A stretch of 64,000 nucleotides of DNA from Pantoea sp. SOD02 (GCF_024707505.1 NZ_CP102605.1:496001-560000), one strand, 5' to 3'; counted from the stretch's first letter, positions 7,862-17,602 are shown. Notes: a model not told the origin generated them from the sequence alone. Translations and numbers: made by a program.

Positions 7862-8800
7862 ATGGATATTGTCTGGCAATTACGGCAGCAATCGGAGCGC
7901 GCGGATGCGCAGGAATCGAGGCTGGCGCGGTTTTTTCTGGCTAAATTGGGTGCGACTGAGCAGGCCACCATGGAAAGTCTCGCCACGCAGGCGGGCGTGA
8001 GTCCGGACGTGCTGCGACGCTTTGCCACGTCGGCTGGCTGTCAGGATCTCGATGATTTTCTTCATCAGGTGCGTAAAGCCGGTCAACAGCGGGACGTAGA
8101 ATTTATTGATGTCATTCGCCAGCGGCAAGCTTCACTAAGCCAGCAGGAGAAACGCGTTGCCGAAGCTATTCTCAGCGACACCGCTTTTGCTGCCTCCGCC
8201 ACCATCGAACAACTTGCCGGACGTGCCGAAGTTAGCGCCGCCACCATCACCCGCTTTGCCCGTTCGCTGGGTTGCGAAGATATCCGCGATTTACGCATGC
8301 GGCTGGCGCGCGCGCCACAGGTGCGAACGAGTAACGCGATTGCGCCCATCGAGGCGATTACTCAGGCGTTAAGTCAGCTATACGCGCAAGCGGAAACGGC
8401 AACCTGGCAACGTGCCGCAGAGATGTTGCGCAAGGCCAGAAGCGTGCTGCTGATTGGCGCGTCGGGGCTGCAAACTCCGCTGGTCGCGGAAGTCCATCAG
8501 CGTCTGCAAAGCGCCGGATTGGCCATTGCATGGATTCAGGATGACAACCTGCTGAGCATGACGCTGAGCCGTTTACAGCCGGATGATCTGTTGCTGATTC
8601 TCGCGCCTGACAAAGTTAACAGCCACGTGCTCAGCGCAGTACATCATGCTCATATTCAAAAAACGCCGGTGATCGCGCTCTGTGCGCAGACCTTAGACCT
8701 GGCGAATCAGGCCGATATCTGGCTGCCGCTGCCAGAGGCAAAAAACGCACGGCGTTACGGCATTTTGTTTGCGCTGGATCGGCTGGAAGCGGCACTTTAA
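7862..8800 (+). CDS. MurR/RpiR-family transcriptional regulator
   Basis: A 312-aa regulator with an N-terminal HTH_6 region and a C-terminal SIS phosphosugar-binding domain. Two HTH-like segments occur: one near residues 30-55 (ESLATQAGVSPDVLRRFATS) and the canonical RpiR one near 105-135 (IEQLAGRAEVSAATITRFARSLGC). The SIS domain covers about 180-305 (VLLIGASG, LLLILAP). The duplicated N-terminal HTH-like part makes it slightly longer than usual (about 280 aa). It is divergent from the PTS operon and most likely senses the phosphorylated sugar. A TTG at 7859 is an alternative start; GAGGA lies at 7845-7849. Confidence 0.88.
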   Translation: MDIVWQLRQQSERADAQESRLARFFLAKLGATEQATMESLATQAGVSPDVLRRFATSAGCQDLDDFLHQVRKAGQQRDVEFIDVIRQRQASLSQQEKRVAEAILSDTAFAASATIEQLAGRAEVSAATITRFARSLGCEDIRDLRMRLARAPQVRTSNAIAPIEAITQALSQLYAQAETATWQRAAEMLRKARSVLLIGASGLQTPLVAEVHQRLQSAGLAIAWIQDDNLLSMTLSRLQPDDLLLILAPDKVNSHVLSAVHHAHIQKTPVIALCAQTLDLANQADIWLPLPEAKNARRYGILFALDRLEAAL

Positions 8801-8808
8801 GCGTTGGA

Positions 8809-9504
8809 TTACTTAAACAGATCCCCACGATATTTAAACAGCTCTAAATCCGAGGCGATGCCGAGCTTTTTCATGCCGGTCTGCTTGTGAGCGCTGATGG
8901 TTTTGCGGCTGCGATTGAGCTTTGCAGCGATTTCGATCACTTGCATGCCATCAATAAAACAGCGGATCACTTCCGCTTCACGCGCCGTGAGCAGTTTACT
9001 CAGCTGCGTCACCCGTGAAACCTCATTCGAATCTTCCTGCTGAATAGGACGATCGCGCTTACGGCCAGGCAATTGGCTTAACTGGCTGGCGATGTCATCC
9101 GGCAGCGAGCGCTTGCCAGCAGCGATGTTACGGATTGCGGCAAAGTAAGCCGGCGTCTCTTCACGTTTGGTGATGTAGCCCTTAATGCCCAGATGCAGAG
9201 CGGCACGGATCACCGCAACACTTTCCATCGACGATGAGAGCAAAATTTTCAGCTGCGGATGATGTGTACGAATGTGCTTGATCAGCGATAAGCCATCCAA
9301 CTGGTCATTACCCAGAATGTAATCCAGCACCAACACATCGGCGCTGTTCTGCCCCAGCCAGGCCATCAGCGCTTTGCTGGTGCCAAACGTCGCCAGCATG
9401 GTGATATCTGGCTCACGCGTGGCAGCGACTTCGAATGAGAAGCGCATCATGGGATGGTCATCCAGCATCACCACCGTAATTTTGTTTGCGTGAAACACTG
9501 CCAT
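8809..9504 (-). CDS. LuxR/FixJ-type response regulator (RcsB-like), RR1
   Basis: A 231-aa response regulator. The receiver domain spans residues 9-130, with the acidic pair in LDDHP and the phosphoacceptor Asp61 in LVLDYILG; the conserved lysine is in GYITK. A LuxR-type HTH spans about 165-225 (LTAREAEVIRCFIDG, EIAAKLNRSRKTISAHK), closer in wording to RcsB than to NarL. ATG 9504 has GAGG 6 nt upstream. It is divergent from the adjacent hybrid sensor 1, which already has its own downstream regulator RR2, so sensor 1 could have two outputs. Target genes are unknown; the fimbrial operon nearby is a candidate. Confidence 0.85.
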   Translation of the reverse strand: MAVFHANKITVVMLDDHPMMRFSFEVAATREPDITMLATFGTSKALMAWLGQNSADVLVLDYILGNDQLDGLSLIKHIRTHHPQLKILLSSSMESVAVIRAALHLGIKGYITKREETPAYFAAIRNIAAGKRSLPDDIASQLSQLPGRKRDRPIQQEDSNEVSRVTQLSKLLTAREAEVIRCFIDGMQVIEIAAKLNRSRKTISAHKQTGMKKLGIASDLELFKYRGDLFK

Positions 9505-9653
9505 CTGCCACCTCGGTAACCTGAAACTCATAATGAAAATCTGTTCGTATCAGGCCAGCAATAATTGGCGTGTCTTCAGGCTGTATCGATACGGTTTGAC
9601 TCAGCATAGGCATTACCGGGACTTTTCTGAAGCGCCGAATGCTTAGGCGCGCG

Positions 9654-9667
9654 TAGGAAAATACTTA
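9654..9667. promoter_or_regulatory. RcsAB-like box between RR1 and hybrid sensor 1
   Basis: TAGGAAAATACTTA matches the reverse form of the RcsAB box consensus (TAAGAATATTCCTA) at 12 of 14 positions. A copy differing at one base lies upstream of RR3 at 17603-17616. It sits about 55 nt before the sensor 1 frame, beside an AT-rich stretch that could hold a -10 element. Binding by RcsB or by one of the local RcsB/EvgA-like regulators is inferred. Confidence 0.5.
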
Positions 9668-9721
9668 TATTATTTTTCATGTACTTACCGCCAACAACCA
9701 AGACCTGGCCTGGCTATTTCC

Positions 9722-12646
9722 ATGCAGCATTACGTCAAAATGCAGGGTAGAAAATTTACCGATTATTTGACGATGAAAAACGGACTGCTCCTTTACCTCT
9801 TGCTCGCCCTACTGACCTTGGTTTTCATGCCAGGGCTGCCGCATGCGCAAGGACAAGCGCTAACGCTGGCCCCGCGCATTGAAGTCAATCCGCCGCCGGT
9901 AACCTTTGCCGCGAATGTACGCGCGTGGCTGCAAACACATCCCGTGGTGCGCGTCGGCGTGTGGGGCGCGTCTCAGCCGCCGGTCAGTTTGGGCATGGAG
10001 CGTGGGCAGTTGGCGGGCATAGATGCGGATTATCTGGCGCTGCTTGAATCAACGCTGCAGGTACATTTTGAGCTAGTTCACTATCGCAGCCGTGACGAGG
10101 CGATTCGCGCGCTGAACCACAATGAAGTCGGCATGCTGGCGATCTGGACCCCCGATCTCGCGCCGCACACATCGGTGCACGCTTCACTGCCGTGGTTGAA
10201 CGATCGCGCGGTGGTCGTTACGCGCGCCGGACAGCAAGCGCCGGGCGGCAAGCTGCCATTGCTGGTGATGGACAGCCAAACGCTGCCGGATATTAGCCCT
10301 TCGCCAGAAGCGTTTGAGGATTACTATCAGGCGATCAATTCCATCGCCTTTGGCCAATCCAGAGCCGCCGGTTTTAGCCATGCCACCGCCAGCTATCTGC
10401 AGCGCAATAATCAACTCGATAATCTGTGGCTGCTGCCGCATCCTTCACTCGGTGAATTCCGGCTCACTTTTGGCGTGCCGGCTGCCGAACCACAATTGCT
10501 GAGCGCCATCAATAATGTGCTCACTCATCTGCCGCTGGTCAGCCGTTTGCGCATTGCGCAAGGCTGGGGCATGGATCGTGAAGCAGTACTCGGTCATCCC
10601 ACATTATCACTCACGTCGCAAGAGCTGGCATGGAGCCAGCAAAATCCCGCCATCACCGTATTGCTGGATGGTCGGCGCGAACCCATCAGTTTTGTCAGCC
10701 AGCAAGGTGAACCCTCCGGCCTGGCGATCGATGTGCTGCGCCAAATAAGCGAGCGCTTCGGCTTACAGTTCAACTATCAAATGGCCGAAGACGATGCGCA
10801 GCTAACCGCGCTGTGGGTGAAATATCCGCAGGCGATTATGGCCAGCAGCCTGACGGTGCCTGGTGAACCGGAAGCCGCCGATCCATCAATGACTCAAAGC
10901 GAACCCTGGCTGGTGACGCCAGCGGTGCTAGTGATGCAACGCAACACCATTCAGCCTGCTTCACTGCACGAGCTGGCGGGCGAGAAAATTGCTATTCAGC
11001 AAAATAACCCACTGATTCCGTGGCTGAAAACCTGGTATCCGACTTTGCAGTTGATCATCACCGATACGCTGCAGCAGGCGCTGGTGCTGGTTAATAACGG
11101 CGAGGCGCACGGCGCGATTGGATCGCAATTCTCCGTGCAGTATCAGCTGAAGCGCAATCCGTTCCATCGTCTGCATCAGTCACTTTCACTGCCGGTAAAA
11201 CCGTATAGCGTGGGCTTTGCCGCCCAGCGAGCAGATTCACCTGCGCTTAGCATTCTCAACAAAGCCCTACAACAAACGCCGCCCGACAGACTGATGAGCA
11301 TGGCCAGCTCCTGGCGTGACACGCTGCTGGCACCGGATCAGAAATCAGCACGCGAATTTTCCCCCACCTTAGTCGCGATCACCATGTTGCTGGCGCTGCT
11401 GCTGTTCCTGTTGGTGGGCTGGTGGATTGGTCGATTGTGCCAGTCGCTCAAAGCGCTGCGCGAACGCCTCAACAGTAATCAGACATTGATTCGTCAACTG
11501 CAGGAAGCCAAAGCAGAGAATGATCGGGTGCTCGAGGCGCGTAATGCCTTTATGAAGAGCATGGGCCATGAAATTCGCACCCCGCTCAACGCCATTACCG
11601 GCCTGCTGGAACTGGAGCTGGAGCGGTTACACAGCCAGCATCAGCACAATGAAAATTTGCAAACGGTGTATGAATCCGCCTGTTCGCTGCTCTCCATAAC
11701 CGGCGATGTGTTTGATATTTTCCGCGCTGAAGCGCGTGATGAACAGAGCCGCATTCGCGTGGTGAATCTGCCTTCGTTACTGCGCAGCACGGTGGCGCTG
11801 TTCCAGCAGCAAGCTGAGGGGAAAGGCTTGCGCCTGCATGTCACACTGGATCCCGATGCGCCGCGCGTGGAGTTTGATCCGCTGCTGATTATCCGCATTA
11901 CCTCCAGCCTGTTACGCAATGCCATTCAGCACACCCAGCATGGCGATATCACGGTAACGCTTTGCTGCGAAGCGCAGAATGCCAATGGCTATTTACCGCT
12001 GGCGATCGCTGTCAGCAACCAGAGTGACGGCCTGCTCGCGCAGCAGTGGCAAGCGTTACAAGGCGCTGATGATTCGCGTGCCTGGGCGGAAACCGGTTTT
12101 AGTCTGGCGGCCTGCCAACGCATGGCGCAGGATGCTGGTGCGCAGCTCTTAGTCGAAAGTGTGTCCGGAGAGAGCAATTGCGTGAGCTTGCACTTCTGCG
12201 CAGCACCGGTGAAAGCAACATCTATTGCGCCACGCGCTGCGGAACAATCCAGCCTTAAAGTGCTGATTGTTGACGATTATCCGCCTGCTCGCCTGTTGCT
12301 GAGCCAACAGCTGCAAAAAGCAGGCTGCGCGGTGCTGAGTGCGATAGATGGCCAGCAAGGGCTGACGCTTTGGCAGCAACATCAGCATGAGATTGGTTTA
12401 GTGATTACCGACTGCACCATGCCGCAGATGGACGGATTTGCTATGAGCCGCGCGATTCGGCAACGAGAGAAAAACCAGCAACTGGCCGCGACACCGATCT
12501 ACGCCTTAACGGCGATGAGCAGTTTTGATGCCGCTGAAGATTGCCGCAAGGCAGGCATTGATGGCTGCCTGACCAAGCCGATTGCGCCAGCAGAGCTACG
12601 TGAAATTCTGGCGAACTGTCTACGCACCGAGGAAACCGCATGTTAA
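9722..12646 (+). CDS. BvgS/EvgS-like hybrid sensor protein with degraded ATP-binding domain, sensor 1
   Basis: A 974-aa inner-membrane hybrid sensor. After an N-terminal hydrophobic segment (about 20-43) come two periplasmic SBP_bac_3 (Venus flytrap) domains (about 55-280 and 290-525), a membrane helix near 541-565, a HisKA domain with His616 in G-H-E-I-R-T-P, an ATPase-like domain (about 720-835) and a C-terminal receiver with Asp897 (VITDCTMPQMDG). The ATPase domain keeps an N-box-like RNAIQHT but lacks a recognisable D-x-G-x-G G1 box, and its G2 box is ETGFSL instead of GTGLGL. There is no HPt domain. It may therefore be a poor or inactive kinase acting as a phosphatase or relay partner. 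RR2 overlaps its 3' end by 7 nt. The start is uncertain: Met7 and Met18 are alternatives and none has a clear ribosome site. Confidence 0.85.
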   Translation: MQHYVKMQGRKFTDYLTMKNGLLLYLLLALLTLVFMPGLPHAQGQALTLAPRIEVNPPPVTFAANVRAWLQTHPVVRVGVWGASQPPVSLGMERGQLAGIDADYLALLESTLQVHFELVHYRSRDEAIRALNHNEVGMLAIWTPDLAPHTSVHASLPWLNDRAVVVTRAGQQAPGGKLPLLVMDSQTLPDISPSPEAFEDYYQAINSIAFGQSRAAGFSHATASYLQRNNQLDNLWLLPHPSLGEFRLTFGVPAAEPQLLSAINNVLTHLPLVSRLRIAQGWGMDREAVLGHPTLSLTSQELAWSQQNPAITVLLDGRREPISFVSQQGEPSGLAIDVLRQISERFGLQFNYQMAEDDAQLTALWVKYPQAIMASSLTVPGEPEAADPSMTQSEPWLVTPAVLVMQRNTIQPASLHELAGEKIAIQQNNPLIPWLKTWYPTLQLIITDTLQQALVLVNNGEAHGAIGSQFSVQYQLKRNPFHRLHQSLSLPVKPYSVGFAAQRADSPALSILNKALQQTPPDRLMSMASSWRDTLLAPDQKSAREFSPTLVAITMLLALLLFLLVGWWIGRLCQSLKALRERLNSNQTLIRQLQEAKAENDRVLEARNAFMKSMGHEIRTPLNAITGLLELELERLHSQHQHNENLQTVYESACSLLSITGDVFDIFRAEARDEQSRIRVVNLPSLLRSTVALFQQQAEGKGLRLHVTLDPDAPRVEFDPLLIIRITSSLLRNAIQHTQHGDITVTLCCEAQNANGYLPLAIAVSNQSDGLLAQQWQALQGADDSRAWAETGFSLAACQRMAQDAGAQLLVESVSGESNCVSLHFCAAPVKATSIAPRAAEQSSLKVLIVDDYPPARLLLSQQLQKAGCAVLSAIDGQQGLTLWQQHQHEIGLVITDCTMPQMDGFAMSRAIRQREKNQQLAATPIYALTAMSSFDAAEDCRKAGIDGCLTKPIAPAELREILANCLRTEETAC

Positions 12647-13254
12647 AGCGCGTTATTATCTTTGATCGCCATCCGATTATGGTTGAGGGCATTTCTCAAC
12701 TGATGAGCGCACGCGGCTATGTGATTGCCTGCGCCACTTCCGATGCGGCGCAGTTGATCCACGCATTGCTGCTGGATGAACCGACCTTGCTGATCATGGA
12801 TATGGCCGGGCTCAGCGTACATCATCTGAAAAAATTGCACGCTGCGCGCCAATGTTGCGGCCCTTTACAGCTGCTGATTTATGCCAGCACTGACAGTTGC
12901 TGGCATGAGATTAAAAGGCTGAAGTGGCAGGTGCAGGGCTATCTCAGCAAAGGCTTCGGGGTTGAGATGCTCAACTACGTGCTGAGTGAAATTGAGAAAG
13001 GTGAAACGGTGATGATGCGCAGTGCCGATATTACGCCGCACCATCCGCAGGATCAGGCGCTAATTGGCTCGTTGACCAACCGTGAAATGCAGATATTGCG
13101 TGAATTAGGCGCAGGAAAAAGCAATAAGATCATCGCCAGTGAACTGCACCTCAGCAGCAAAACGGTGAGCACCTATAAGCGCAGCATCATGCAGAAAATG
13201 CACACCGTGAAAGTGAGTGATGTGGTGGATTTCGCCCAGCGCGCTGGCTTTTGA
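12640..13254 (+). CDS. LuxR-type response regulator, RR2
   Basis: A 204-aa EvgA/BvgA-like regulator. The receiver spans residues 3-118 with phosphoacceptor Asp54 (LLIMDMAG) and the conserved lysine in GYLSK. The usual acidic pair is D-R-H-P rather than D-D-H-P, so one Mg2+-binding acid is replaced by arginine, which could weaken phosphorylation. The LuxR HTH covers about 142-200 (LTNREMQILRELGAGKSNKIIA, LSSKTVSTYKRSIMQKM). The ATG overlaps the end of the sensor 1 gene, implying translational coupling and a working pair. It ends 4 nt before the end of the convergent sensor 2 gene. Confidence 0.85.
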   Translation: MLKRVIIFDRHPIMVEGISQLMSARGYVIACATSDAAQLIHALLLDEPTLLIMDMAGLSVHHLKKLHAARQCCGPLQLLIYASTDSCWHEIKRLKWQVQGYLSKGFGVEMLNYVLSEIEKGETVMMRSADITPHHPQDQALIGSLTNREMQILRELGAGKSNKIIASELHLSSKTVSTYKRSIMQKMHTVKVSDVVDFAQRAGF

Positions 13255-13258
13255 CCCT

Positions 13259-16200
13259 TTACTCCTCTTCGGCAATATCACTCAATAGCGCCGCACTCTC
13301 TAGCTTATCCTGATAAGCCTCCAACCGCGTGACCAGCTCGCTACATCGTGGCTGCAATGCTTCGCTCTGCAGCTGTGGATCGCGGCAGGCAATTTCCATC
13401 TGCAGGCAGACATCGGCCAGCAGATGCTGATGGGCGATACGCACGCTGCCGGCAATACGGTGCACAAGATCGGCAATTTCCGCACGATGCTGTTCGAGGT
13501 TGAGGGTGTCTAACTGCGCCAAATCCTCCGCCAGTGTGGCTACCATCAAATCACGCATCGCCGCTTCCATCTGACGATCAACCTCGCTACTTTCCGGCAT
13601 TTCAGGAATGGTCACGTCCGCTGGAGAGTGAACCGTGCCGATTGCGCGCAATGCCGCCGCCAGGCTGCTGATCGAGCAGGGTTTAAACAGACAGTTGTTC
13701 ATGCCAGCTTCCAGGCATCGTTTGATTACCACATGCATCGCATTTGCGGTAAAGCCCATAATCCAAATCGGCTCACGCCCTAAATCTTCCTCCGATTCAC
13801 GAATAATCTCTGTTAGTTGATAACCATTTAACCCCGGCATGTTGCAGTCGGTGATCACCACATCGTAATTGCCACGCTGCCACATCTGCAGCGCTTCATG
13901 ACCATCGGCAGCCAAATCCGCATGCTGGCCCAACCAACTCAACTGTTTCGCCAGCAGCATACGGTTCGCGGCGTTATCGTCCACCACCAGCACCGAACGG
14001 AGCGGCAGTTTTTCACCCTCTTCCGCTTGGTCTTCTAGCTCAAGGCCCTGACTTTCCGCCATCGGCAGCATCAAGGTGGCGCGCGCGCAGGTTCCCACGC
14101 CTTTTTCACTGCTCAGCGTTAAGGTTCCGCCCATCTTTTCACAGATGGTACGGCTGATATAAAGACCCAATCCAGTCCCCGCGCGGCGGTTATCGGCCTG
14201 GCTAAAAGGTTTAAACAGCGCGGCCTGCTGTTTTTCATCAATACCAATGCCGCTGTCCTGCACTTCAATGACCAGATACACGCGGCCCGCAGCGACATCC
14301 TTCTGTTGGGATAACGTTAGCGATACGCCGCCCTGATCGGTGAATTTGATTGCGTTGCTTAACAGATTGGACAGCACCTGCTTGATGCGCAGCGGATCCG
14401 CAAGCACCTGCTCCAATCCTTCTTCGGGAATGTGCCTGGTCAGGGTGATATTTTTGTCGATCGCCAGCCCCTGAAACACCTTCATCAGGTTATCGATCAG
14501 CTTGCCGGGATGCACCGCTTCCGGATGATATTCCAGCTGGCCGCCCTCAATGCGCGAGATGTCGAGGATATCGCCAATCAGGCCCACCAGACTCTCCGCT
14601 GAATCGTACGCCACTTCCAACGCCTGCAAATCCTGCTCGCCGCCGCGCCCTTTTTTCAGCGCCATATCCAGCATGCCAATAATGGCGTTCATTGGCGTGC
14701 GGATTTCATGGCTCATGGTCGAAAGAAATACCGATTTGGCGCGGCTGGAATCTTCTGCCCGCTCTTTGGCCTCGCGCAGCTCGGCAAACAGCGCTTCACG
14801 TTCGGAGATGTCCATCCACCCGGCGATAACACCGACCACGTTGCCATCGCTGTCATTGAACGGCTGAATCCACTGATAAACGGTTACGCCAATCGAAGAG
14901 TCCGGGTTGTCCCACAAGTCATAGCGGCGATCTTCGACGATCGGAATGCCGGTTTTCACCACATCAATCAGTTGATTGTGATAAAACGCCGCCTGTTCAG
15001 GCGTGCGTAATCCTGGATGTTCGCGCATGGTTTTGCCCAGCGCTTCTTCATAAATCACGCCGGTTTCCACTAAATAGCGCTGATTGCAGTAGGTCAAACG
15101 ACCATCTTTATCGCGCAGCGAAACCGGGAACGGCATGCTGGTGACCAACGCCTGAAGTTGCGCCAATTGCACATTCAGTTCGCGACGCAATTCGGCTTTA
15201 CGGCGGATGATTTGGCGCTGATACAGCGCCCAGCCGATCACCATCAGCATGATCAGCACGAAGAAGATGATGCTGGCGATCAGCACCGCCTGATAGCGCT
15301 GCCAGAAGCTGTCGTAAACAATCAGATCGCTGGGCCGCCAGCGGTTAGCCAGCTCCTCAATTTCTACCGGCGGAATACTCAGCAGCACTTTATCGAGAAT
15401 GCTGCGCAGTTCGGGATCGGCGCGTCCGACGCCAAATGAGACCCACGCGGGTGAACTGCCAATGGCGCTGACCATCTTCAGCTTATTCTGGAAGTGGGTT
15501 TTGATCTGATAATCCACCATCACCAGAATATCGACGCCCGCATCCGCCTGGCCCTTTTCCACCTTCGCCATCATTTCCGTGATGTTCTGCACCGGCACAA
15601 TCTCGATTTCCGGATAACGCGCATGCACCATATTTTCGACGCTGGTGTTGGCGACCATCGCGAGGCGCTTACCGCGCAGATCGGGCAGCGAGTGAATATC
15701 GTTGTTGCCGACGCGCGTGGTCAGCGCAAAGGTGCTGCGCAGATAAGGTCGGGTAAACAAAATCTGCTGCTCGCGCTGAGCGCTCGGCGTGAGCGAGGCG
15801 AACATATCAAAATCGGCGCTATTGACGCGGTTAACCAGCTCTTGCGAGGTATCAACGGTTTCGAAACTGAAGCGCAAACCGGTTTTTAATGTCACCAGCG
15901 TGATGAGGTCGCTGACCATGCCGCGCAATGCGCCACTCTGATCGATGATGGTCATCGGTGCGGCTTTATCCTGGCTGAACATCACCATTTTTATCACCGG
16001 ATGCGCCACCATCCATTTGCGTTCCGCGTCGGTAAAAGGTGGCGTATTCAGCGATTGATTCATCCCCACCATGTCGGGCTGCCAAATACGTAACAGCTCA
16101 TTCTTCTCTTCCTGCGGCACGTTGCTGATTGCGCGATTCACCAGCGCCTGAAGTTCTGTCGCCTGCGCGGGAAGCGCAAAGCTGATCATCTTTTGCGGCA

Positions 16201-16876
16201 ACTGGCTGAAGCGCACCATGCGCAAATTATTCAAAAAATTGCGGCTGAGGGAGAAACTGTTGCCCAGATAGACACGCGCGGCACCAAAGGAGACGGCGCT
16301 CAGCGCATCCTGATAATTGTTGTACATGCGGAAGTTGGCGTGCGGATAAGCGTGGCGTAACAGACTTAATGGCAGATAGGTATTTACCACGGCAACATCA
16401 ATGTTGTTGAGATCGCCGGGCAAAGGAACATTATCGTTGACGCGCATGCCGAGAACCGGTTGTTCGCTGGCATAAGGATCAGAAAAAAGCAGCGGACTTT
16501 CATCCTGCCGCGCGGTGAGCGAAGGCACCAAATCGATCTTGCCACTTTCCAACGCATTGAGTGCTTGCTCCAGCGACTCAAATTGCTCGATGCGCAGCGT
16601 TAAACCGAGCTGTTTTGCTACCAGTCCCGCATAGTCGGCGCTTAATCCTTCATATTCGTCCCGCACGTTAGTCATGCCATAAGGCGGCGACTCGCTGGGA
16701 AAAATGCCCATCACTAACTGCTTCTTGTCATGGAGTAAATGACGCTCCGCCGCCGAAAGCACCAGCGGTTTGAGCCCCTCAAATGAGGCGCGAGTCAGCA
16801 AATGGAACTCTTTCGCCTGCACAGGAATAAGCGCAGCACAGAGCCAAATCAGGAAAAAGCAGCAAAGCTTACGCAT
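13259..16876 (-). CDS. BvgS/EvgS-like hybrid sensor kinase with full phosphorelay, sensor 2
   Basis: A 1205-aa hybrid kinase. A signal peptide (1-21) is followed by two SBP_bac_3 periplasmic domains (about 40-270 and 280-520), a membrane helix near 540-562, a PAS domain (about 580-695), HisKA with His723 (MSHEIRTPMNA), a complete ATPase domain (N box LLSNAIKFT, G1 DSGIGI, G2 GTGLGL), a receiver with Asp1010 (VITDCNMPGLNG) and an HPt domain with His1139 (LVHRIAGS). This is the BvgS/EvgS His-Asp-His chain that ends by phosphorylating a LuxR-type regulator, here presumably RR3, 8 nt upstream in the same operon. The ligand of the flytrap domains is unknown. Confidence 0.93.
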   Translation of the reverse strand: MRKLCCFFLIWLCAALIPVQAKEFHLLTRASFEGLKPLVLSAAERHLLHDKKQLVMGIFPSESPPYGMTNVRDEYEGLSADYAGLVAKQLGLTLRIEQFESLEQALNALESGKIDLVPSLTARQDESPLLFSDPYASEQPVLGMRVNDNVPLPGDLNNIDVAVVNTYLPLSLLRHAYPHANFRMYNNYQDALSAVSFGAARVYLGNSFSLSRNFLNNLRMVRFSQLPQKMISFALPAQATELQALVNRAISNVPQEEKNELLRIWQPDMVGMNQSLNTPPFTDAERKWMVAHPVIKMVMFSQDKAAPMTIIDQSGALRGMVSDLITLVTLKTGLRFSFETVDTSQELVNRVNSADFDMFASLTPSAQREQQILFTRPYLRSTFALTTRVGNNDIHSLPDLRGKRLAMVANTSVENMVHARYPEIEIVPVQNITEMMAKVEKGQADAGVDILVMVDYQIKTHFQNKLKMVSAIGSSPAWVSFGVGRADPELRSILDKVLLSIPPVEIEELANRWRPSDLIVYDSFWQRYQAVLIASIIFFVLIMLMVIGWALYQRQIIRRKAELRRELNVQLAQLQALVTSMPFPVSLRDKDGRLTYCNQRYLVETGVIYEEALGKTMREHPGLRTPEQAAFYHNQLIDVVKTGIPIVEDRRYDLWDNPDSSIGVTVYQWIQPFNDSDGNVVGVIAGWMDISEREALFAELREAKERAEDSSRAKSVFLSTMSHEIRTPMNAIIGMLDMALKKGRGGEQDLQALEVAYDSAESLVGLIGDILDISRIEGGQLEYHPEAVHPGKLIDNLMKVFQGLAIDKNITLTRHIPEEGLEQVLADPLRIKQVLSNLLSNAIKFTDQGGVSLTLSQQKDVAAGRVYLVIEVQDSGIGIDEKQQAALFKPFSQADNRRAGTGLGLYISRTICEKMGGTLTLSSEKGVGTCARATLMLPMAESQGLELEDQAEEGEKLPLRSVLVVDDNAANRMLLAKQLSWLGQHADLAADGHEALQMWQRGNYDVVITDCNMPGLNGYQLTEIIRESEEDLGREPIWIMGFTANAMHVVIKRCLEAGMNNCLFKPCSISSLAAALRAIGTVHSPADVTIPEMPESSEVDRQMEAAMRDLMVATLAEDLAQLDTLNLEQHRAEIADLVHRIAGSVRIAHQHLLADVCLQMEIACRDPQLQSEALQPRCSELVTRLEAYQDKLESAALLSDIAEEE

Positions 16877-16884
16877 AGCACCGG

Positions 16885-17514
16885 TTATTTGATCAGGTTG
16901 TTACGACGGGCAAAATCGATTAAATCGATCAGCGACTGCGCATTGAGCTTCTGTTTCAGGCGATGCTTATAAGTGCTGATGGTTTTTTCACTCAGCAGCA
17001 GTTGTTCGCCAATCTGTTTATTGCCCATGCCCTTGCCAATGCTAATTAACACGCTCAATTCACGATCGGAAAGCTGCTCTAACAAGCCGGCGTCATCGCG
17101 ATCGCTGTGGGTCTGTTCATACGTTTGATGGGATGATTGCGGAAAAAAGCTGTAACCGCGCATCACCATTTTGATGGCATCTAATAGCTCGCTCATATCA
17201 TCGGATTTGGTGACGAAGCCATCGGCACCGGCTTGTTTACAGCGCTGGGCGAAATGACTGCTCGACTGCGACGTCAGCACGAGGATTTTAAGCGGCAGAT
17301 TCAGGGTGCGCAGCCGTTCCAGCACCTGGAAACCATCAATCTTTGGCAGACCAATATCCAGCAGCACCAAATCAGGCAAACATTCCCGTGTTTTTTGAAT
17401 GGCATCAACACCGTTGTTGGTTTCGGCCACCACTTCCATCTCATTGCGTTCCAGCAACATTTTTACTGCAAATCGGATAACCGGATGGTCATCAACAATG
17501 ATTACTTTTTTCAT
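16885..17514 (-). CDS. EvgA/BvgA-like response regulator, RR3
   Basis: A 209-aa regulator with a receiver at residues 2-120 (VDDHP acidic pair, phosphoacceptor Asp53 in LVLLDIGLP, lysine in GFVTKS) and a LuxR HTH at about 145-205 (LSDRELSVLISIGKGMGNKQIG, LLSEKTISTYKHRLKQKL). All key residues are present. It is directly upstream of the sensor 2 gene with an 8-nt gap, the arrangement of evgAS and bvgAS, so the two are very likely partners. An RcsAB-like 14-mer lies about 90 nt upstream of its ATG. The neighbouring fimbrial operon is the best candidate target. Confidence 0.93.
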   Translation of the reverse strand: MKKVIIVDDHPVIRFAVKMLLERNEMEVVAETNNGVDAIQKTRECLPDLVLLDIGLPKIDGFQVLERLRTLNLPLKILVLTSQSSSHFAQRCKQAGADGFVTKSDDMSELLDAIKMVMRGYSFFPQSSHQTYEQTHSDRDDAGLLEQLSDRELSVLISIGKGMGNKQIGEQLLLSEKTISTYKHRLKQKLNAQSLIDLIDFARRNNLIK

Positions 17515-17602
17515 AGAAATGAGATCCTGATGACTACGCTGAGCAGGTTATCAATGTGTTCCCAGGGCGGCTTACACTATCCCGTTTTAACAGAATGGTC
17601 TG

